DNA of 64,000 bases from Hyalella azteca (taxonomy: Eukaryota > Arthropoda > Malacostraca > Amphipoda > Hyalellidae): NCBI RefSeq assembly GCF_000764305.2, contig NW_025936295.1, positions 806,001-870,000 on the forward strand, read 5' to 3'. Made by a program: the position numbers and the translations under genes. This document shows positions 34,658 to 47,900 of this stretch, in pieces. The first letter of the stretch is position 1; each line of letters begins with the position of its first letter. The notes under the pieces are model-generated. The model was not told the DNA's origin and searched no databases. It was given only the letters and a program-made list of their open reading frames with translations.

Positions 34658-37600
34658 CATCTAAAGGAGTAATTAGGGACAGTCCTGCAACATTTTGTAG
34701 AAATGTTGTAGCAGCTAAACTAATTGAAACATTGCAAAACTAAAAAAAGTGACATAAAGTTCAAAATTTTTCTTATCAATGTAGCAAAAAGCAAGTTAAG
34801 AAATCATATATTTACTACCTCTAAAAAATCCATGAACAAAAGTGTGATAAGTGAGCTCTTGGAAAAGTATCTCTGCTAAGGCAGGTCAGAAAAAGCCCTA
34901 CTTTTTTCTAAAATATTGCAGCTCTAATATCGTAATTTCAGTAAGTATGAAATCTTGTGGCTCTAATGTCATGTATTTTTGTTTGATTGAAAAAATTGCA
35001 GTTTGCTCTTTGCAAATATGGCGTTTAATAAAATTTTCAACTTCCACAATCCGCATGACTTCAATGCTCCAGAATGTAATAACAACAAGACAACACAAAA
35101 CATTTCCTTGAAGATCACATAGTTGTGGTCACGTCAGAGTGGTCAGACTGCATAATCACATGTTCAGCCTTCAGGTGTCAAGTGAAGACAAATGTTAGTA
35201 AACATTGCTGTATGATTGGAGTTTTGAGGGTAAAATTATAAATATTTGAGGTAACATGTGCACGCAACTTTGTAAATAAGTTCACGGCTCCTAAATGGCT
35301 TTTCATGGCCAAGATATGGAATTCATGGCTCAAAGAAATGGAATACATGGCTCAAAGAAATGAAATCATGGCTTGCAAACCCATAAAACCACGGCTTGAA
35401 AAATCCAGTCACGGCTCGCCAAGTACATATATTCCATGGATCCATGCCTGTACTAAGGTCTGTAGCCAAAAAATATTGGCTGTATTAAAAATCTTACTGA
35501 CATAAAAGTTGCATACAGGTGTTGGCTTGAAAACCTGATTGATGGAATTTTTGTAGCAAATTGCCTCCGCACAAGGGGGCAGTAAGGGACATCACTTGGC
35601 CTAAATGCCTTGGGTCCTTGGGATAATAACTAAATAAGGGACACCCCTAAAATCTCATTTACAATAGAAAATTGGCTAGCATGGGTTATGTTAACAAAAA
35701 AAAAAAAAAACAATCAACTACAAAGAATTTTAATTACATTTACATTGGTCAGCAAAAAAAAATTCCACTTAAATAAATGAATGCATCATTGGTCTGATTT
35801 GGTCATCACAAAATTGTGCATTGAATGTCATTAGATAGAATTGTGCACTGGCCACCAGCGGCACAGGCAACATAAAATTAAAAGTAATTAAAACCTACAC
35901 TATAATTTATTTGTCCAAAAATATTATATTGTATGTATGCAGTTGGCAAAAATATATAAAAATATTATATTGTCACTAAAATATTTTTTTCTGTTTCAGG
36001 TATGTTTCACAATTTTTTTTTTTTGTTATACTGAATTCACCTCCTCCTTATACTGAATTCACCTGACTCAAGCATGGAAAACATCTACCTTTAGGGCCAC
36101 AACTAGAGGTTTTCTGCCATTTCTGGAACTGCGAGATTTCCACCAGATGAATTACCTCCTATCTAAAGGTTAACAAAAATGCATTGTGCACAGGGTGGGC
36201 AATGATTAAATCAAAATGATTAAATCATGTGATTAAATCATTTGATTTTTTTATCAAAAAAATAATGTTTTTTTTCAATTTTTTTTTTATTTTTCATATA
36301 TTTAAAAATATTGAGTGGCAGTCTTTAATTTATATCGAGGTATTGTTATTCATGCTTTAGTATAAATGTACTATGAATGACAAATTGGTATGTAGACTTG
36401 CTGCCTTTAGTGTGTATTAGGTTCCAATAAATTGAATGTTTTTGGTACAGAGGCATCAAGAGTGCAATACATTGTACGCAGCTAGCAGCTTAGCTAATTC
36501 TTATAAGGCTATAAGTAGTGTAACTATTTGACTATTTGTTATATATTGATTACAATATACAATTTAAATATGTTAGCTAGCTTATACAGGGTTGGGCAGA
36601 ACTGATTGAACAGTTTTGAGGTGAAATAAAAGAGTAATGGAGGTACATAAAGAAGAAAGTTTATATTCCTCATGATTAGCATAACAGGTACAGGTACCAT
36701 TTAAAATACTTATCTTTTGAAAACAATATCAGGAAGATGGTGTCCTGTAGCTGCATCGCACTTTTGGAGTTGTTCTCGGAAGTTTCCTACAGCACATTCA
36801 GATATATGGCGAGGTATAGCCATAACCTCTGCTTCAATAATCCATCCCCTTAGCTGTGGTAGGGTGCAAGGGTGACTTTTGAACACCCTTTCTTTTAGAT
36901 GTCCCCAAAGAAAGAAATCACAAATGCTCAAATCAGGTGACCTCGCAGGCCACTGTAAATCACCCCTCGGAGACAAAAGACATCAGGGAAACATGCATTT
37001 CAAAACATTGAGTGACATTCAGGCTGTGTGAGCTGTAGCCCCATCCTGCTGGTACCACACATCTCCCAATGCTTCATTTTCAACAATGTTTTCCATCCTG
37101 GGCTGGAAGAAATTTTGCATCATTGCAGCATAGTGATCAAATTTCACTGTTACGGTTACTCCCTCCTCTGAGAACGACTCCAACAGTGTGTTGCAGCTAA
37201 CGGCCCCCATCTTCCAGATATTGTTTTCAAAACATGGGTATTCTAAATGGTATGTCATGCTAACCTCTAGGAAAATAAACTTTCTTCTTTATGTACCTCC
37301 ATTACTCTTTTATTTTGCTTCAAAACTGCTCAATCAGTTCTGCCCCACCCTGTTATTTGAGAGGTTGACATTGTATCAACTTTTTAGGCAATTAGAAAGA
37401 TTTTCCACCCTAATACGAGTATTCTAATTAAAATATTTAATTTCAATCTTTAAATATGTGAATTTGAATCTAGAAACAAAATAATTACAATTATAAGACT
37501 ATATATAAAATAATTAAATGCAGTGAATGGATATAAAATATTTGAATTGTGCACATGTTCATTTCAAACAGTGTTAGCTTTTCTCATAACTTGAGTCTCA

Positions 37601-38550
37601 TTTCAAGTCGTATGAGGTTTGTTTGGTTATTGTTCAGTTTATGTTTAGTAGGTATTGATTTATTGGTCTGAATTAAATGGGAACAGTGCAGTCAGTCACT
37701 CAGTCACTACTGTCGGTGTGTATAGACTATAAAGGGTAGAGTCTGGTAGATTTATAGGACATAAAACTAGTAGATCTATTGATAGTGCTGTGCACTCTGC
37801 TATCAGCTACCTATCTGAGATAGGTAGCTCAGTTTGGGCTTAAAAATCCATATATTGGCGACGCTGCATCCACCCTCTGCATAGTGGTCTGTACTCTGTA
37901 GACTGTACCATTACGTTAACGTAACTTTTGTTACGTTAATTTTGTTAATTATGTTATATAGGCAAATGACTTTTCCAAAAAAAATGGTATTCTTAGTATG
38001 CTGCAGGTTACTGTGATGACAAATGTGCCCACCAGCCTGTAATAAAAATGAACTGTTCTCTGTCAGAATGTGTGTGAATAGCATTACAGGCTATACAGCA
38101 GTGCACATTTTCTATGTCCGCAGTCCGATGAGGTTCGGCTGGAAATCTCAGCCCGGCGGGATTTCCTGCCCAGTGCCCACGCCCTGTGTGAAAGGGGCCT
38201 TAGACTTTAGTCAGTAACTATCTGTAAGCTTACAGAGTACCTAATAGACTTTACAGTTACAGTCTTACAGATACTGAGAGCGAGAGGGCTGAGGGGTACT
38301 AATTCAAATTCTGGTTATTTTGGTGGGAGGCTTTTATTTTGCACCTGGCAGTCTGGCACCTTTATTCCACCTTATAAATACTGTCAAATAGAATATGGAA
38401 TTTTTTGGAGATGCCATACAAATTACAATAACCTTTGGCCCCTTACATTTGCAAAGACTTTTACAGCGAGGCTGCGACTTGCGAGCCTAAACTTGTTCAT
38501 GAAATGTTTCATGGTTACCCCAGTTAATACCCCTTATTACCCCGTTTGAC
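34658..38550 (+). mobile_element. DNA transposon, copy C, expanded by insertions
   Basis: The left end is ATCTAAAGGAGTAATTAGGG and the right end CCCCTTATTACCCCGTTTGA. Blocks shared with copy B include GTAGCAGCTAAACTAATTGA (34710), the TAAGGGAC motifs at 35580-35650, and the segment before the right end with GAAATGTTTCATGG. About 570 bp (34874-35445) and ~2.2 kb (36080-38330, including a mariner) are absent from the other copies. No transposase frame of its own is seen. Confidence 0.6.
36587..37352 (-). mobile_element. Decayed mariner-type transposon
   Basis: It is bounded by long inverted repeats of ~75 bp, beginning CAGGGTTGGGCAGAACTGAT at the left and ending ATCAGTTCTGCCCCACCCTG at the right. 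The minus strand encodes the C-terminal catalytic part of a DDE transposase: VWYQQDGATAHTA (37019-37258) and WPARSPDLSICDFFLWGHL (36710-36976). Two in-frame TGA codons interrupt the joining segment at ~36980-37020. The N-terminal DNA-binding part is missing, so the element is dead. The target-site duplication is unclear: TA on the left, TT on the right. Confidence 0.85.
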
Positions 38551-38904
38551 GACAGTCATCAAATGATTGAACTACGTCAACTTTATTTAAACCTGAAAGT
38601 TTACTGAAAAGATGACAATAGTTTCCTGCAATAGACAGTAGTATGCGTAGACAGTAGTATACTGTGCACGGTGCAATCATCCACGGGTCATCCTGTGTAT
38701 GATCGCACGGTTCGCACCAATCACCTTACATGATGATACAGCTAACAACCTTACAGGAATTTCGACCATTGGCATTTATTAATTTAATTAAATTTCTACT
38801 CAAACCGAATTAGACAAATTTACAGTACTTTTTATGTAGATATTCTCCTATTGGAATTTAGAGGGTGAACAACAAACAACAATATGGACTCAGACTTCAG
38901 GGTG

Positions 38905-39175
38905 ACCCCACTCAGGGTGGCCCAGTGGTTAAAAGTTCAGAGTACCAAGATTGGCGCAGAGAGGCGCGGGTTCGATCCCAGCTCTGTGCGCCAGTTTATG
39001 GTCAGAATCGACAAGGAGGCCGGGCGGTTAAGCACGGTAGAATTTGAATCAGTGCGTTGCGAGTTAGAGACCGCAAAATGCTGTGAATGTTCTGCGATGT
39101 TAAGAATCGGCGACAGGCCTACGGCCTAATAAACGCTGAAACCGCTTTGTTGTTGTTTGTTTGTGATTGTAAAAA
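38905..39175 (+). mobile_element. tRNA-derived SINE (family 2)
   Basis: The head has A box TGGCCCAGTGGTTAAAAG and B box GGGTTCGATCCC about 45 bases apart, followed by ~150 bp of body and a GTTGTTGTTT tail. Close to the end it has AAGAATCGGCGACAGGCC, 18 bases identical to the 3' end of the second LINE family at 18013. That is typical of a SINE that borrows LINE machinery. The head is too degenerate and too extended to be a working tRNA gene. Confidence 0.8.
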
Positions 39176-40839
39176 TACCAATGAAGAAAATTTTATCAGC
39201 GAACATAAATATTTGACGTGAAGTCGTCCGTGTAATGAGCAGTCCGCCGTTCCCGACAGCTGGATACGGAACCCTTCTTCACTTCTCCGTACTTTGAATT
39301 TGGATCGCATCTGCTAAGTGTCACATATTCGTTAAGATAGGAGCGATATCAGAGCAGAGGTTAAAGGGATGGGAAAGTTCGTGTTTCGGGAAAGTTGAAA
39401 ACACATATGAAGGTAAGTTCTTGGGGGAAGATCATTGGACTAAAACTGTTGTTTGCTATTTATTACACCACAGATTGGAGCTCACAGGCCATGCATCTTA
39501 GCTTTTTTTTATATTTTGGCTTGTTTCTGCACATTCTTTCGCCCTCCATTCTAGCCCACCTCTCCCTCATACTCCATGCACTCTCCATATCTCTTTCCAC
39601 TCTCAGTCACGGCAGCAGTCACCCCTGCGACAGACCCACAATCACGGCACTCCATTCGTCTCCCGTTCTCCAATACAGATACATCACACAATAACCCCTC
39701 TCATCCACTATCACTCGTATCATTTCCAGTCTATTTCATATGTATCACACCCCATCAACAGATGTTCATCAGTTTCGTTCTTACCTCTGTAAAACATGAA
39801 ACAAATATACTCTCATCTTGCATTTCACCAGTACGTCGGTGCATTCACACTCAAAGAATTCGCTCTCACGCAGAACATTCGGCCCCACCACTACTACAGT
39901 AATATATGCATTCATACTTTGGAATCTCTTTCCTCTCATAAGCTTGAGTTCGAAAAAAAGAGTCGAACCGGTCACGAAGATTAATTCGGTACTGTGACGA
40001 TATTCGTGTACAGCTGGACGTCCGTAGTTCGTCCATGCATAGTTCTATTGCGTAGAATATTTGGCATTTTCGATTACTGCTCGCACACATATCGTCGGAA
40101 AAAAGCACGAGAAAAACACATGAAAGCACGAGTGTTATCCATTATAAAAAATGTAAGCCTCCTCCATCTAGTGAACAAGTCTCCTTGACACTATCTACTG
40201 ATACAAACCTTAATTGCCGGTGCGCTCAAGAGCACTACAAGCTCAGTAATATTGTGCACAACCAATAACCCGCACTATCACCAATTTGGTAATTTTGTTC
40301 CAACACAGCTTTACAATATCATTACCCTTTTCACGGCACTCACGAGTCGTCACAATGCCGATACAGCAAGGTTGCGGCATTTTGATGCATGTAGTAACTA
40401 CTAGAGAGTATGTAACTTAATGCACAACACTGGTATAAAAAGCGCACAATCCAGGAGCATCAATGAACGAAATTTCCCTCTCAATTGACAATCTTTTCAA
40501 AAATAGATTAATAATTCAAGAGCAGATTTTATTTGACTTATTCATTTACACGTGGAGCAACAGTTAACATGCCTTGTAAACGAAACGGTTATAAGAGATG
40601 ACTTAACAAAATCGTTTCAGAGCAATGCTGGCTTTAATCACATAAACAATGGTTACCACAATGACCAAGATCAGTACGTAGCTTAGTTATAAAACATACT
40701 ACTGATACAAAAATAAGACATGATTAGATGACAAAAGATCGTTAATTGATTCTCCAGAAAGCCTTCCGACATCTACATTTCTTCAAATGATGGCGGTTAC
40801 CAGGAGTAAAATAAAAATACTTACACAACTTCAATACAT
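39176..40839. other. No gene recognised between the transposons and HUWE1
   Basis: About 1.7 kb. A region rich in short open frames at 39400-40190 might be an eroded LINE end, but no motif is convincing. No RNA gene or repeat array was seen. The left part is intergenic. Confidence 0.45.
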
Positions 40840-40845
40840 TTTATT
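40840..40845 (-). terminator. Candidate poly(A) signal for HUWE1
   Basis: TTTATT on the plus strand, AATAAA on the minus strand, ~640 bases after the HUWE1 stop. It is the first exact match I find downstream of the stop, but it is not proof of the cleavage site. Confidence 0.35.
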
Positions 40846-41480
40846 ATTGATGCACCAATATCTCCATACATGTGGTGGGATGACAATCATAAGAAAACCT
40901 GCATTAAAAATCGTGAATTCATTACTCTCCCTTTCCGCATTACTCATTCCGCTAAGGCAATAATAGTTTTTCCTCAATAAACGAAGATCACGCTTAAAAA
41001 AGTATTGATAAACGGGCAGAAAGCCATAGATACATCACAGCTAAACAATGCCTGGTGCAGGACAGAGCCTGTAAAATGTACAACAAAAGCAAAACACAGC
41101 CGGTTCGCGACGACGTTTGCCGTGTACCAGAATTTGCTACACAAGTAGGCACTCTCCACCAAGATTCAGGGCTTCTCAGTGCAGAACACGCCAAATAATA
41201 AGTTTGTTTTAATAAGTGCAAGTAGCACCTCCAAGAGCTATTATAATACACGCGAGTTGAAGGGTTTTTCGAAGCCAGGTATTGATCTGGCAATCGTAGC
41301 AGAAGTGGAACGTGCATTTTGAATTAGATAGTCTAGCAGTAATACTTGAAGCCTGGAAGCTGAAGGCGGTATGAGCACCTGCAACAACAGCAGTAGCAAC
41401 AACAACAATAATAATAAAGATTTGGTGAGCGTTTAGAGGGAATGTTCAGGAGCCGCTGCCGTAGCTGCCCAAACTGAGGT

Positions 41481-44400
41481 CTATGCGAAGCCGAAACCCT
41501 CAGAACATTCATGCACGGCCTTCAGGAGGTAGTGGCGCAGCTTGTCGTAAGTTTCGTAAACAGGCAAGTCCAGCTGGTTAAAGCTGCACAAAAAATTCCA
41601 AAAGCGTTTAATAAAATCTACACATCCAGGTAAATTATAATAGGACAACCTAAACAGCTGACCTTACTCAGCGCTATCAGAAATGTTTCTTTAAAAGTGA
41701 GGTTAAGTTGAAACGCGTTTTTAAGTAAGTTGTGAATCCGGAGAAAAACCAAGAAAGATTCCAAAATCAAAACCACCGTCAGCCAATAACTCACAAATTC
41801 TAAACTTAACTTGCATATCAGTTATGAGAAATTGGCTACCCCGTATACTCAAGCCGCTACATAATGTTTTTAGGCGTTTTTGATAATCTGGCCCTTGTTA
41901 ATTCAATTAGTTAGGAAATTAGAGCAGGTAAAGAAAACACAAAAATAAAAACGCATCTTGTCTGAACCAGTTTAAAACTAATTCACTCACCTGAGGCATT
42001 CCATCTACGTAAGCGTTTCTTGCAAAATGGCTTCGTCACCAAGCTCGAAGTTCAATATTAATAACTTAAATACTACCACTGCTTCTTGCAAGCACGCTAC
42101 TGACCATGTGTGGGCAGAAGGCAGCCTGTCGGTGGCGCGGTCATCGCGGTGTATTTGGAACTTCTGAATGCCGTTCATGCCTTCAAGAGCAGCGAAGCCT
42201 TGTAAAGGAACTTTGCTCGTGCCCGTCACAAATTGAAGGAACTTGGCTCGCTCAGCCTGGTCGAAACCACGCAGCGCTCTCCAGAACCATTGAATCTGGG
42301 CACGTCAAATGATGCGTTATTACATTTGCATCGACTTTTCGTATTACACCATATGCAAAGTAGAGAAAATTATTAAAAAATCATTCATACCGACAAGTGT
42401 TCAGTAATCTCTAACTAAACGCTTTTAAATCTTCGAATTTCGAAACAAGAACTGGATTCACACTATTGGCAACATTTTTATTTGTAGAGTTCGAGGCAAT
42501 GATGGTTATTATGCAATGCTTTGTATAATAATATGTTATACCATGCTTTGTTCCTATTTTATTATAGTTATAAGCTTTAGAGAGGCCGACTATGCGATGC
42601 GGAAATACCATACCTGCAGAGAGTTAGGCTGGTACTTGTGATACTCGGTGTTGGCTCTGAGGTCGTCGATATCAATGTTAGGCAGGCCCGATATGAGAAG
42701 TTCCAACTCTTGCTCATTGAAGATTGAGATAAGCCGCTTAGGGATTATGTCATAGAAGCCCTCCAAGAACGCGTTCAGTCTGTGAGGGGGTAGAGAAGAT
42801 ATGAGCTGAATTTGGAACTGAAGAAATTCAGCATGTCAGAACAAATGCAAGTTAATCAACCAATGCTTCTGAAGCATTTTTGCTTTCTTTGTTCATCAAT
42901 CATATAAAATAATTACCGCGGAAATACAAAAACAACATTAAATCTGGCAGGTATTTTATAATCATGCGGTTCTCATACAAAATTAATTTAGTTGCGAAAC
43001 TCCTTTGAATAAATCTAAGCTAATATGAGGCACTCAAATGCAGAAGTTAACCTGAAGAAAAAATATTCGTATACAATGAAATGATGAGGCTACTTACTGC
43101 TTCCTGATGGCACCCGTCATCTTCATCTGACACACGAGTTTGATGTACTCCATCTTGTTTTCCTCTGTCACGGGTATTTTCTCTCCGTTGGGCTTAAGTT
43201 CACGCACCTCCGTCACACCGAACTCTTGAACCTGCACACAAACGAACACGATATGCATATTATCTATAAACTTGAATTGTTTCTATTAATTTGTACAGCT
43301 GAAATTTAAAATAAATCATTACATTCCAGAATAAAAAATGTAGTAGAGCACTACAACAATTATTGTCATTCCTGAAAGAATGTATTATTCTTAGAGGCTG
43401 ACAATTTAATATTCATTGGCTACGCACGTCGAGGTAAATGAGGTACTCATTCGATGCTTCACATCAGATTAGCATATTAGAAGGAGCTTATGGAACAAAG
43501 CCAAGATGAGATCACACTCACCTCAGTACTGAAGGTGAGCTCGTAGCCGAGCGTATTAACGTCGTTCTCCATAAGGTACACAAGACCCTGGTAGAAGGAG
43601 TAGTCCTCGCTCTCCATGTCTGTAAAGCGCACCATCTTGCCCAGAATGTGCTTGTAGAAGGAGCGTGTGAAGTAGCACTCGAGCAACTTGTTGTCGTACA
43701 CAGCTTTAGCTGTAATTCAAACCAGGAAGCCATTTTTTATTACATACAATCACGAGTCATTTGAATAAATTCAGACGATATTTTCGTGGCTTAAAAAGTT
43801 AAATTGTTCTCAAAAATCGAATGATAAGTCAGCTTGTTTCACCCACATATCACTTCGATCGTCAACAATAACTCAGCACTCTGGTTTCAGCCTCAACTAT
43901 TTGGCTCAATACTCACCTATAACTCTGCCGACGAATTTGAAGTAAGAGAGGTGGTTTGAGTTGCAATGCGAGGAAGAGTTGATCATGTAGGTGACTCTGT
44001 CACCAGGAGAAATGCAGAACAACGCGTACATCGGGTTGAAGATCTCACGTGAGATGATCATGTACCACTCACGCAGCAACCCACCCGCGTCTTGGCCTTC
44101 CTCGCCTGCAGTAAAATGTTTTGAATTGGGTTATTCTCAAGTAAAATAAAATAAAGCATATCGAATAATACTAGGGGAAAGAAGACGATTGGTTATGTTT
44201 TTAGCAGCTTTTAGACCTACATGGCTAGTCTGATGATTCAGTATAATCCTGCGCCCTGTAAACAAATTAAATAAGGATGCACAGAATCCTTTCTTATGCG
44301 CGTCTTGCGCCAAATGTGAGTAGTAAACGGCACAACTGGTGCGTCCTTCCATAATATTTTAGAATATCTAATATAAAACTTGCTTTTTGCTGCCTGACAT

Positions 44401-44954
44401 TTGACAACCCTTCCTTCGTAATTATAAACGTCAAAAAAATAAATTAAAGCGAGTACAAATTTTTCCAATTAGACAAAAAAATAAAAAATGAATCCAGCAG
44501 GGAATATTAAATTTAGAACAGCCAACTTCTCATTCGCGAATGTTGTTTCACAAAAACCTAATTGAACGGTCGTAGAATTTAGTTCAGCAGTGTCGAGTAA
44601 ACATCGTCAATAGATACATATACAAATGAATTGCAATTAAGAATTTATTGTGCAGAAGAAACAATAACAATCTCTCACCCTCAAAGACAATGTAGAACCT
44701 ATTCTTCCAGTCATCAGAACTTCTCCTATGAAGCTCCCTGAAGGAGTCCTCAAAGACGTGGTCACGCCGCACGTGGACGGTGAGGTCTTCTCTTCTCACA
44801 CCGTCGTCAGCGCGTTCCAGTTCGGTGCGGAAGTATTTCCGTTTTATGTCGAAATCAAGAAGACGAATGTGGTCGACGAGAACGCTGAAAGGCCCATCGG
44901 CCAGATGAACAGTGCACTGCCGTAGGATCTGGTTCAGCACTGAACGGTGACGCT
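41481..44954 (-). other. HUWE1: HUWE1 HECT catalytic domain (last seven exons)
   Basis: These exons encode the HECT fold: [75 protein letters not shown] and [17 protein letters not shown] in the N lobe, where E2 binds. [38 protein letters not shown] and [16 protein letters not shown] follow in the C lobe. The thioester cysteine is in HTCFNQ, 33 residues before the C terminus (ECSEGFGFA). Its codon is split TG|C by the last intron. Confidence 0.95.
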
Positions 44955-47900
44955 CTGCACAAGTTGTCCGATATTAATATATCATTTAGCATCATCCAAC
45001 AATGCAATGAACATGAAAAAACGCCATGTATTCTGATATTTGTGCACTCAAGCTTATTTTTCATTCACCAATAATAATTTATGCCCGATTACTTTCAATT
45101 CCTAAGGAATTGATTCTTTCAATTCAGTTAGGAATTGAATAACCTTACAATAAAACAAACATTGAAAGTGTGTTGCCACGGAAGCGTGATGACCTAATAT
45201 CAAAATAATTTGGCTTACAACAGACAAGAAGAGAACTGCTTGGAAAAAAATGTTCAGATCTATAATCCCGACTACATCAGGAGGTAACAGAAAATTTTTA
45301 AAGATTGGATCCCTTCCCAGATCGAGTTAAAAAAACTATTCATGAGGTGAGCAGAAAACTTTAAAATTATTAGCACGCAGTACAGTAACGAGTATTAAAA
45401 CACTATAGCGGAATCCGGGAATAGAGATAGAAATTATTAATACACAAAGGATAAAACTGCGATGAAGTAGAACGATAGTCTAAACAAGCGATCCTCCTCG
45501 GCAATTGAGCAGTAAACTCACCAGCAAATTTCAGGAACTTTTCTGAGTCGCTCAAAGTCGATAACGCTCCAAGACTGTTGCTCGAACTTTCACCATCTGT
45601 GGACAGATAAAAACTATTCCATTGAGCATCACTGAACTGAAAGGCACTGGATAAAATGAGAATTATATTTCAAGATTTAAGAAGAAATCTTTTCTTCAAC
45701 TGAATTACATCAAGTACATTGATATAACAAGTGACAAGACCCAAACATGACGTGTCTAGCGCCGAGCCAATACTATAGGCCATGAACCTCCATAGCAAAT
45801 TATTTCATTATTTCGACAGTCACATATTAAGTTATATGAACGCACCATCATTAGTAGCAGCAGCTGCTGGTGATGGCACGGGAGGCAAAGGTGACATGGG
45901 TGCCAGATCGTTGAGGTGAGCGAGCTGACTCTCTCGAGACTCGGCAAGTTGTGCAGAGCGAGGACTTGCGGTCGTTGGTTGGGCGGTGGCTTTGGTAGCG
46001 TGTACTAGGAAAAATGCTTCGACCGCCGGCTGAAGCACCAACACAGCATGGCTATCAGGACTCTCCGCGAGCTCGTCTAGACATTTACTCAGTGCTTGCC
46101 ACAGCTCGTCTAGTTGTAATGCCTGACTCAGCGACTGCAACTTCATTTCTGCCACAACGAAAAAAAAAAATCACTTCATGAGAATTTTTTTTTACAATGG
46201 CATTCACTTGTTTCAAGTTGATAGTATTATGTCATAACCCATGAAAGATATATCGAGTGTGCATTTTATTCATTCAAAATATGAAAAATATTTGGAACAA
46301 TATTAAGATATTTGATTTTGATAGTGAACTCCACAATAAATGATCAGTAGCATGCTCATAAGAACAAATGAACAAATCATATTCACAATAGTAGGTATAT
46401 ATTTTTTTCAGCTCTACCTTTCAAGAAAAAAATTTAAAAAGAACATTATTGGATTACTGCGAAAAGCCTGACACGTTGATAGAGAATGACTAACGGTCAT
46501 TAAAACGACCTTGAAGTTTGGCGTCATCGTCTCCAAGACTACACAAGTTATATTAGAAAAAAAGTCAAGCATTAGTTCAAAGAAACTATAGTTTCCAGTA
46601 ACCACCGTAGAAACATAATCTAGTATCTAGCAGTGTGATCGTTGAGCACCGACATCAAGACCTCTTTGCTTAAACCATATCAAAATAAGCATCATAATTG
46701 CAATCTAAATGGCAAGTCAAACTTCCTAGTGATGGTTTCAAATGAACTCGAAGCGGTAAAAATAACATCAGATAATAAAAAAAAAACAATGTCGTAACCC
46801 ACCTTCTTCTCCTTGGTCTACATCCATCTCCTCAGATGAAGCCTCCGCGACAGGATGTTCCTCAGCAGTCGGGGATGCTGTGGATAGAGGCCTTGTTGAT
46901 GGCTCATCCGACTGCTGTACATCCATGCTCTCTTGCTGTTGTGATGCTTCTTGTTGAGGCTGAGAAATGTTTTCAGTAACAGACACTGCAGGAGCACTTG
47001 TCTCACTACTGGTGCCGCCTTCAGCAGCGTTGACTCCACTGGATGAGGCAGCATTTGCTCCAGTTATTTCAGCAGCAGTGTTAGCATTAGTAGTGCTACT
47101 GCTCGAGTCCCGTGGAACACCACCAGCATTACCGGCTCCAACATCAGGAACACCAGCCCCGCTGCCTGAGTGGTCATCGACACGCGTCGCTATAGCACAA
47201 AAAAATACGAGATTTAAAATCATTTGGAAATGTACCATCATGATCATCTGACCCTGCATGCGTAATTGATAATTGATGCATGTTAATTGGCTGAGTAACA
47301 TATACAAATTTATAGTTTCAGGGCGAGAAGATTAACAGGTCTATTAGAAGCAGATAGACCAAAAAACTTCGTCAGTAGAACTTACTTTGATCTTAAATTA
47401 AAAACAAGAAAAGTATTGCACCAAACTAGCTTCATTACACAACTGGATTTCAATAGACTATTAAGGAGGCAATAACGCGAAATAATGATGGAACAACAAT
47501 GTTAATGGGTGCAAAATTTATAGTCCAATGGGTCCTGAATCAACGTGCAAGTTAAAAAATACGAATAAAGTATGATATTAATGGATCGCGAAGTCATCAG
47601 AGAAGGGAGTTACCCTGCAATTAATGAATGAGAAAAACAGTACACCAAAGGATGCAGAACCAAGCGACTAACCTGCCGTTCGGGTGTTGACTGAATTGAG
47701 ACGTCGGGCAGCGGCATCCCTGAGCTGCACAATGACCTTAAGAGTGCGCAAGAAAAAGGCTTGAGAAGAAGTCTTGCTTGTGAGTGCGGGCATTGAGGCC
47801 AGCTGAAGTTCACTGCCTGCTGACGGTGCTTTACTGCGGCTACCGCTCTGCCCCACTATCACCACTTCCTCTTGCGTGAACCTAGTAAACACGAAAAATA

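Noticed and set aside
36190..36260. hAT-type transposon end (CAGGGTGGGCAA)
   Set aside because: No matching inverted end or 8-bp target duplication was found within the window.
38100..38215. Foldback element ending in GTGTGAAAGGGGCCTTA
   Set aside because: A short hairpin (GGAAATC/GATTTCC) is visible, but no second terminus could be located.
38920..39000. Functional tRNA gene
   Set aside because: A and B boxes are present, but the arms do not fold into a regular cloverleaf and the sequence continues as a SINE body with a LINE-like tail.
39395..40190. LINE C-terminal fragment or host gene
   Set aside because: Overlapping short frames on both strands with no recognisable motif; evidence too weak to name.
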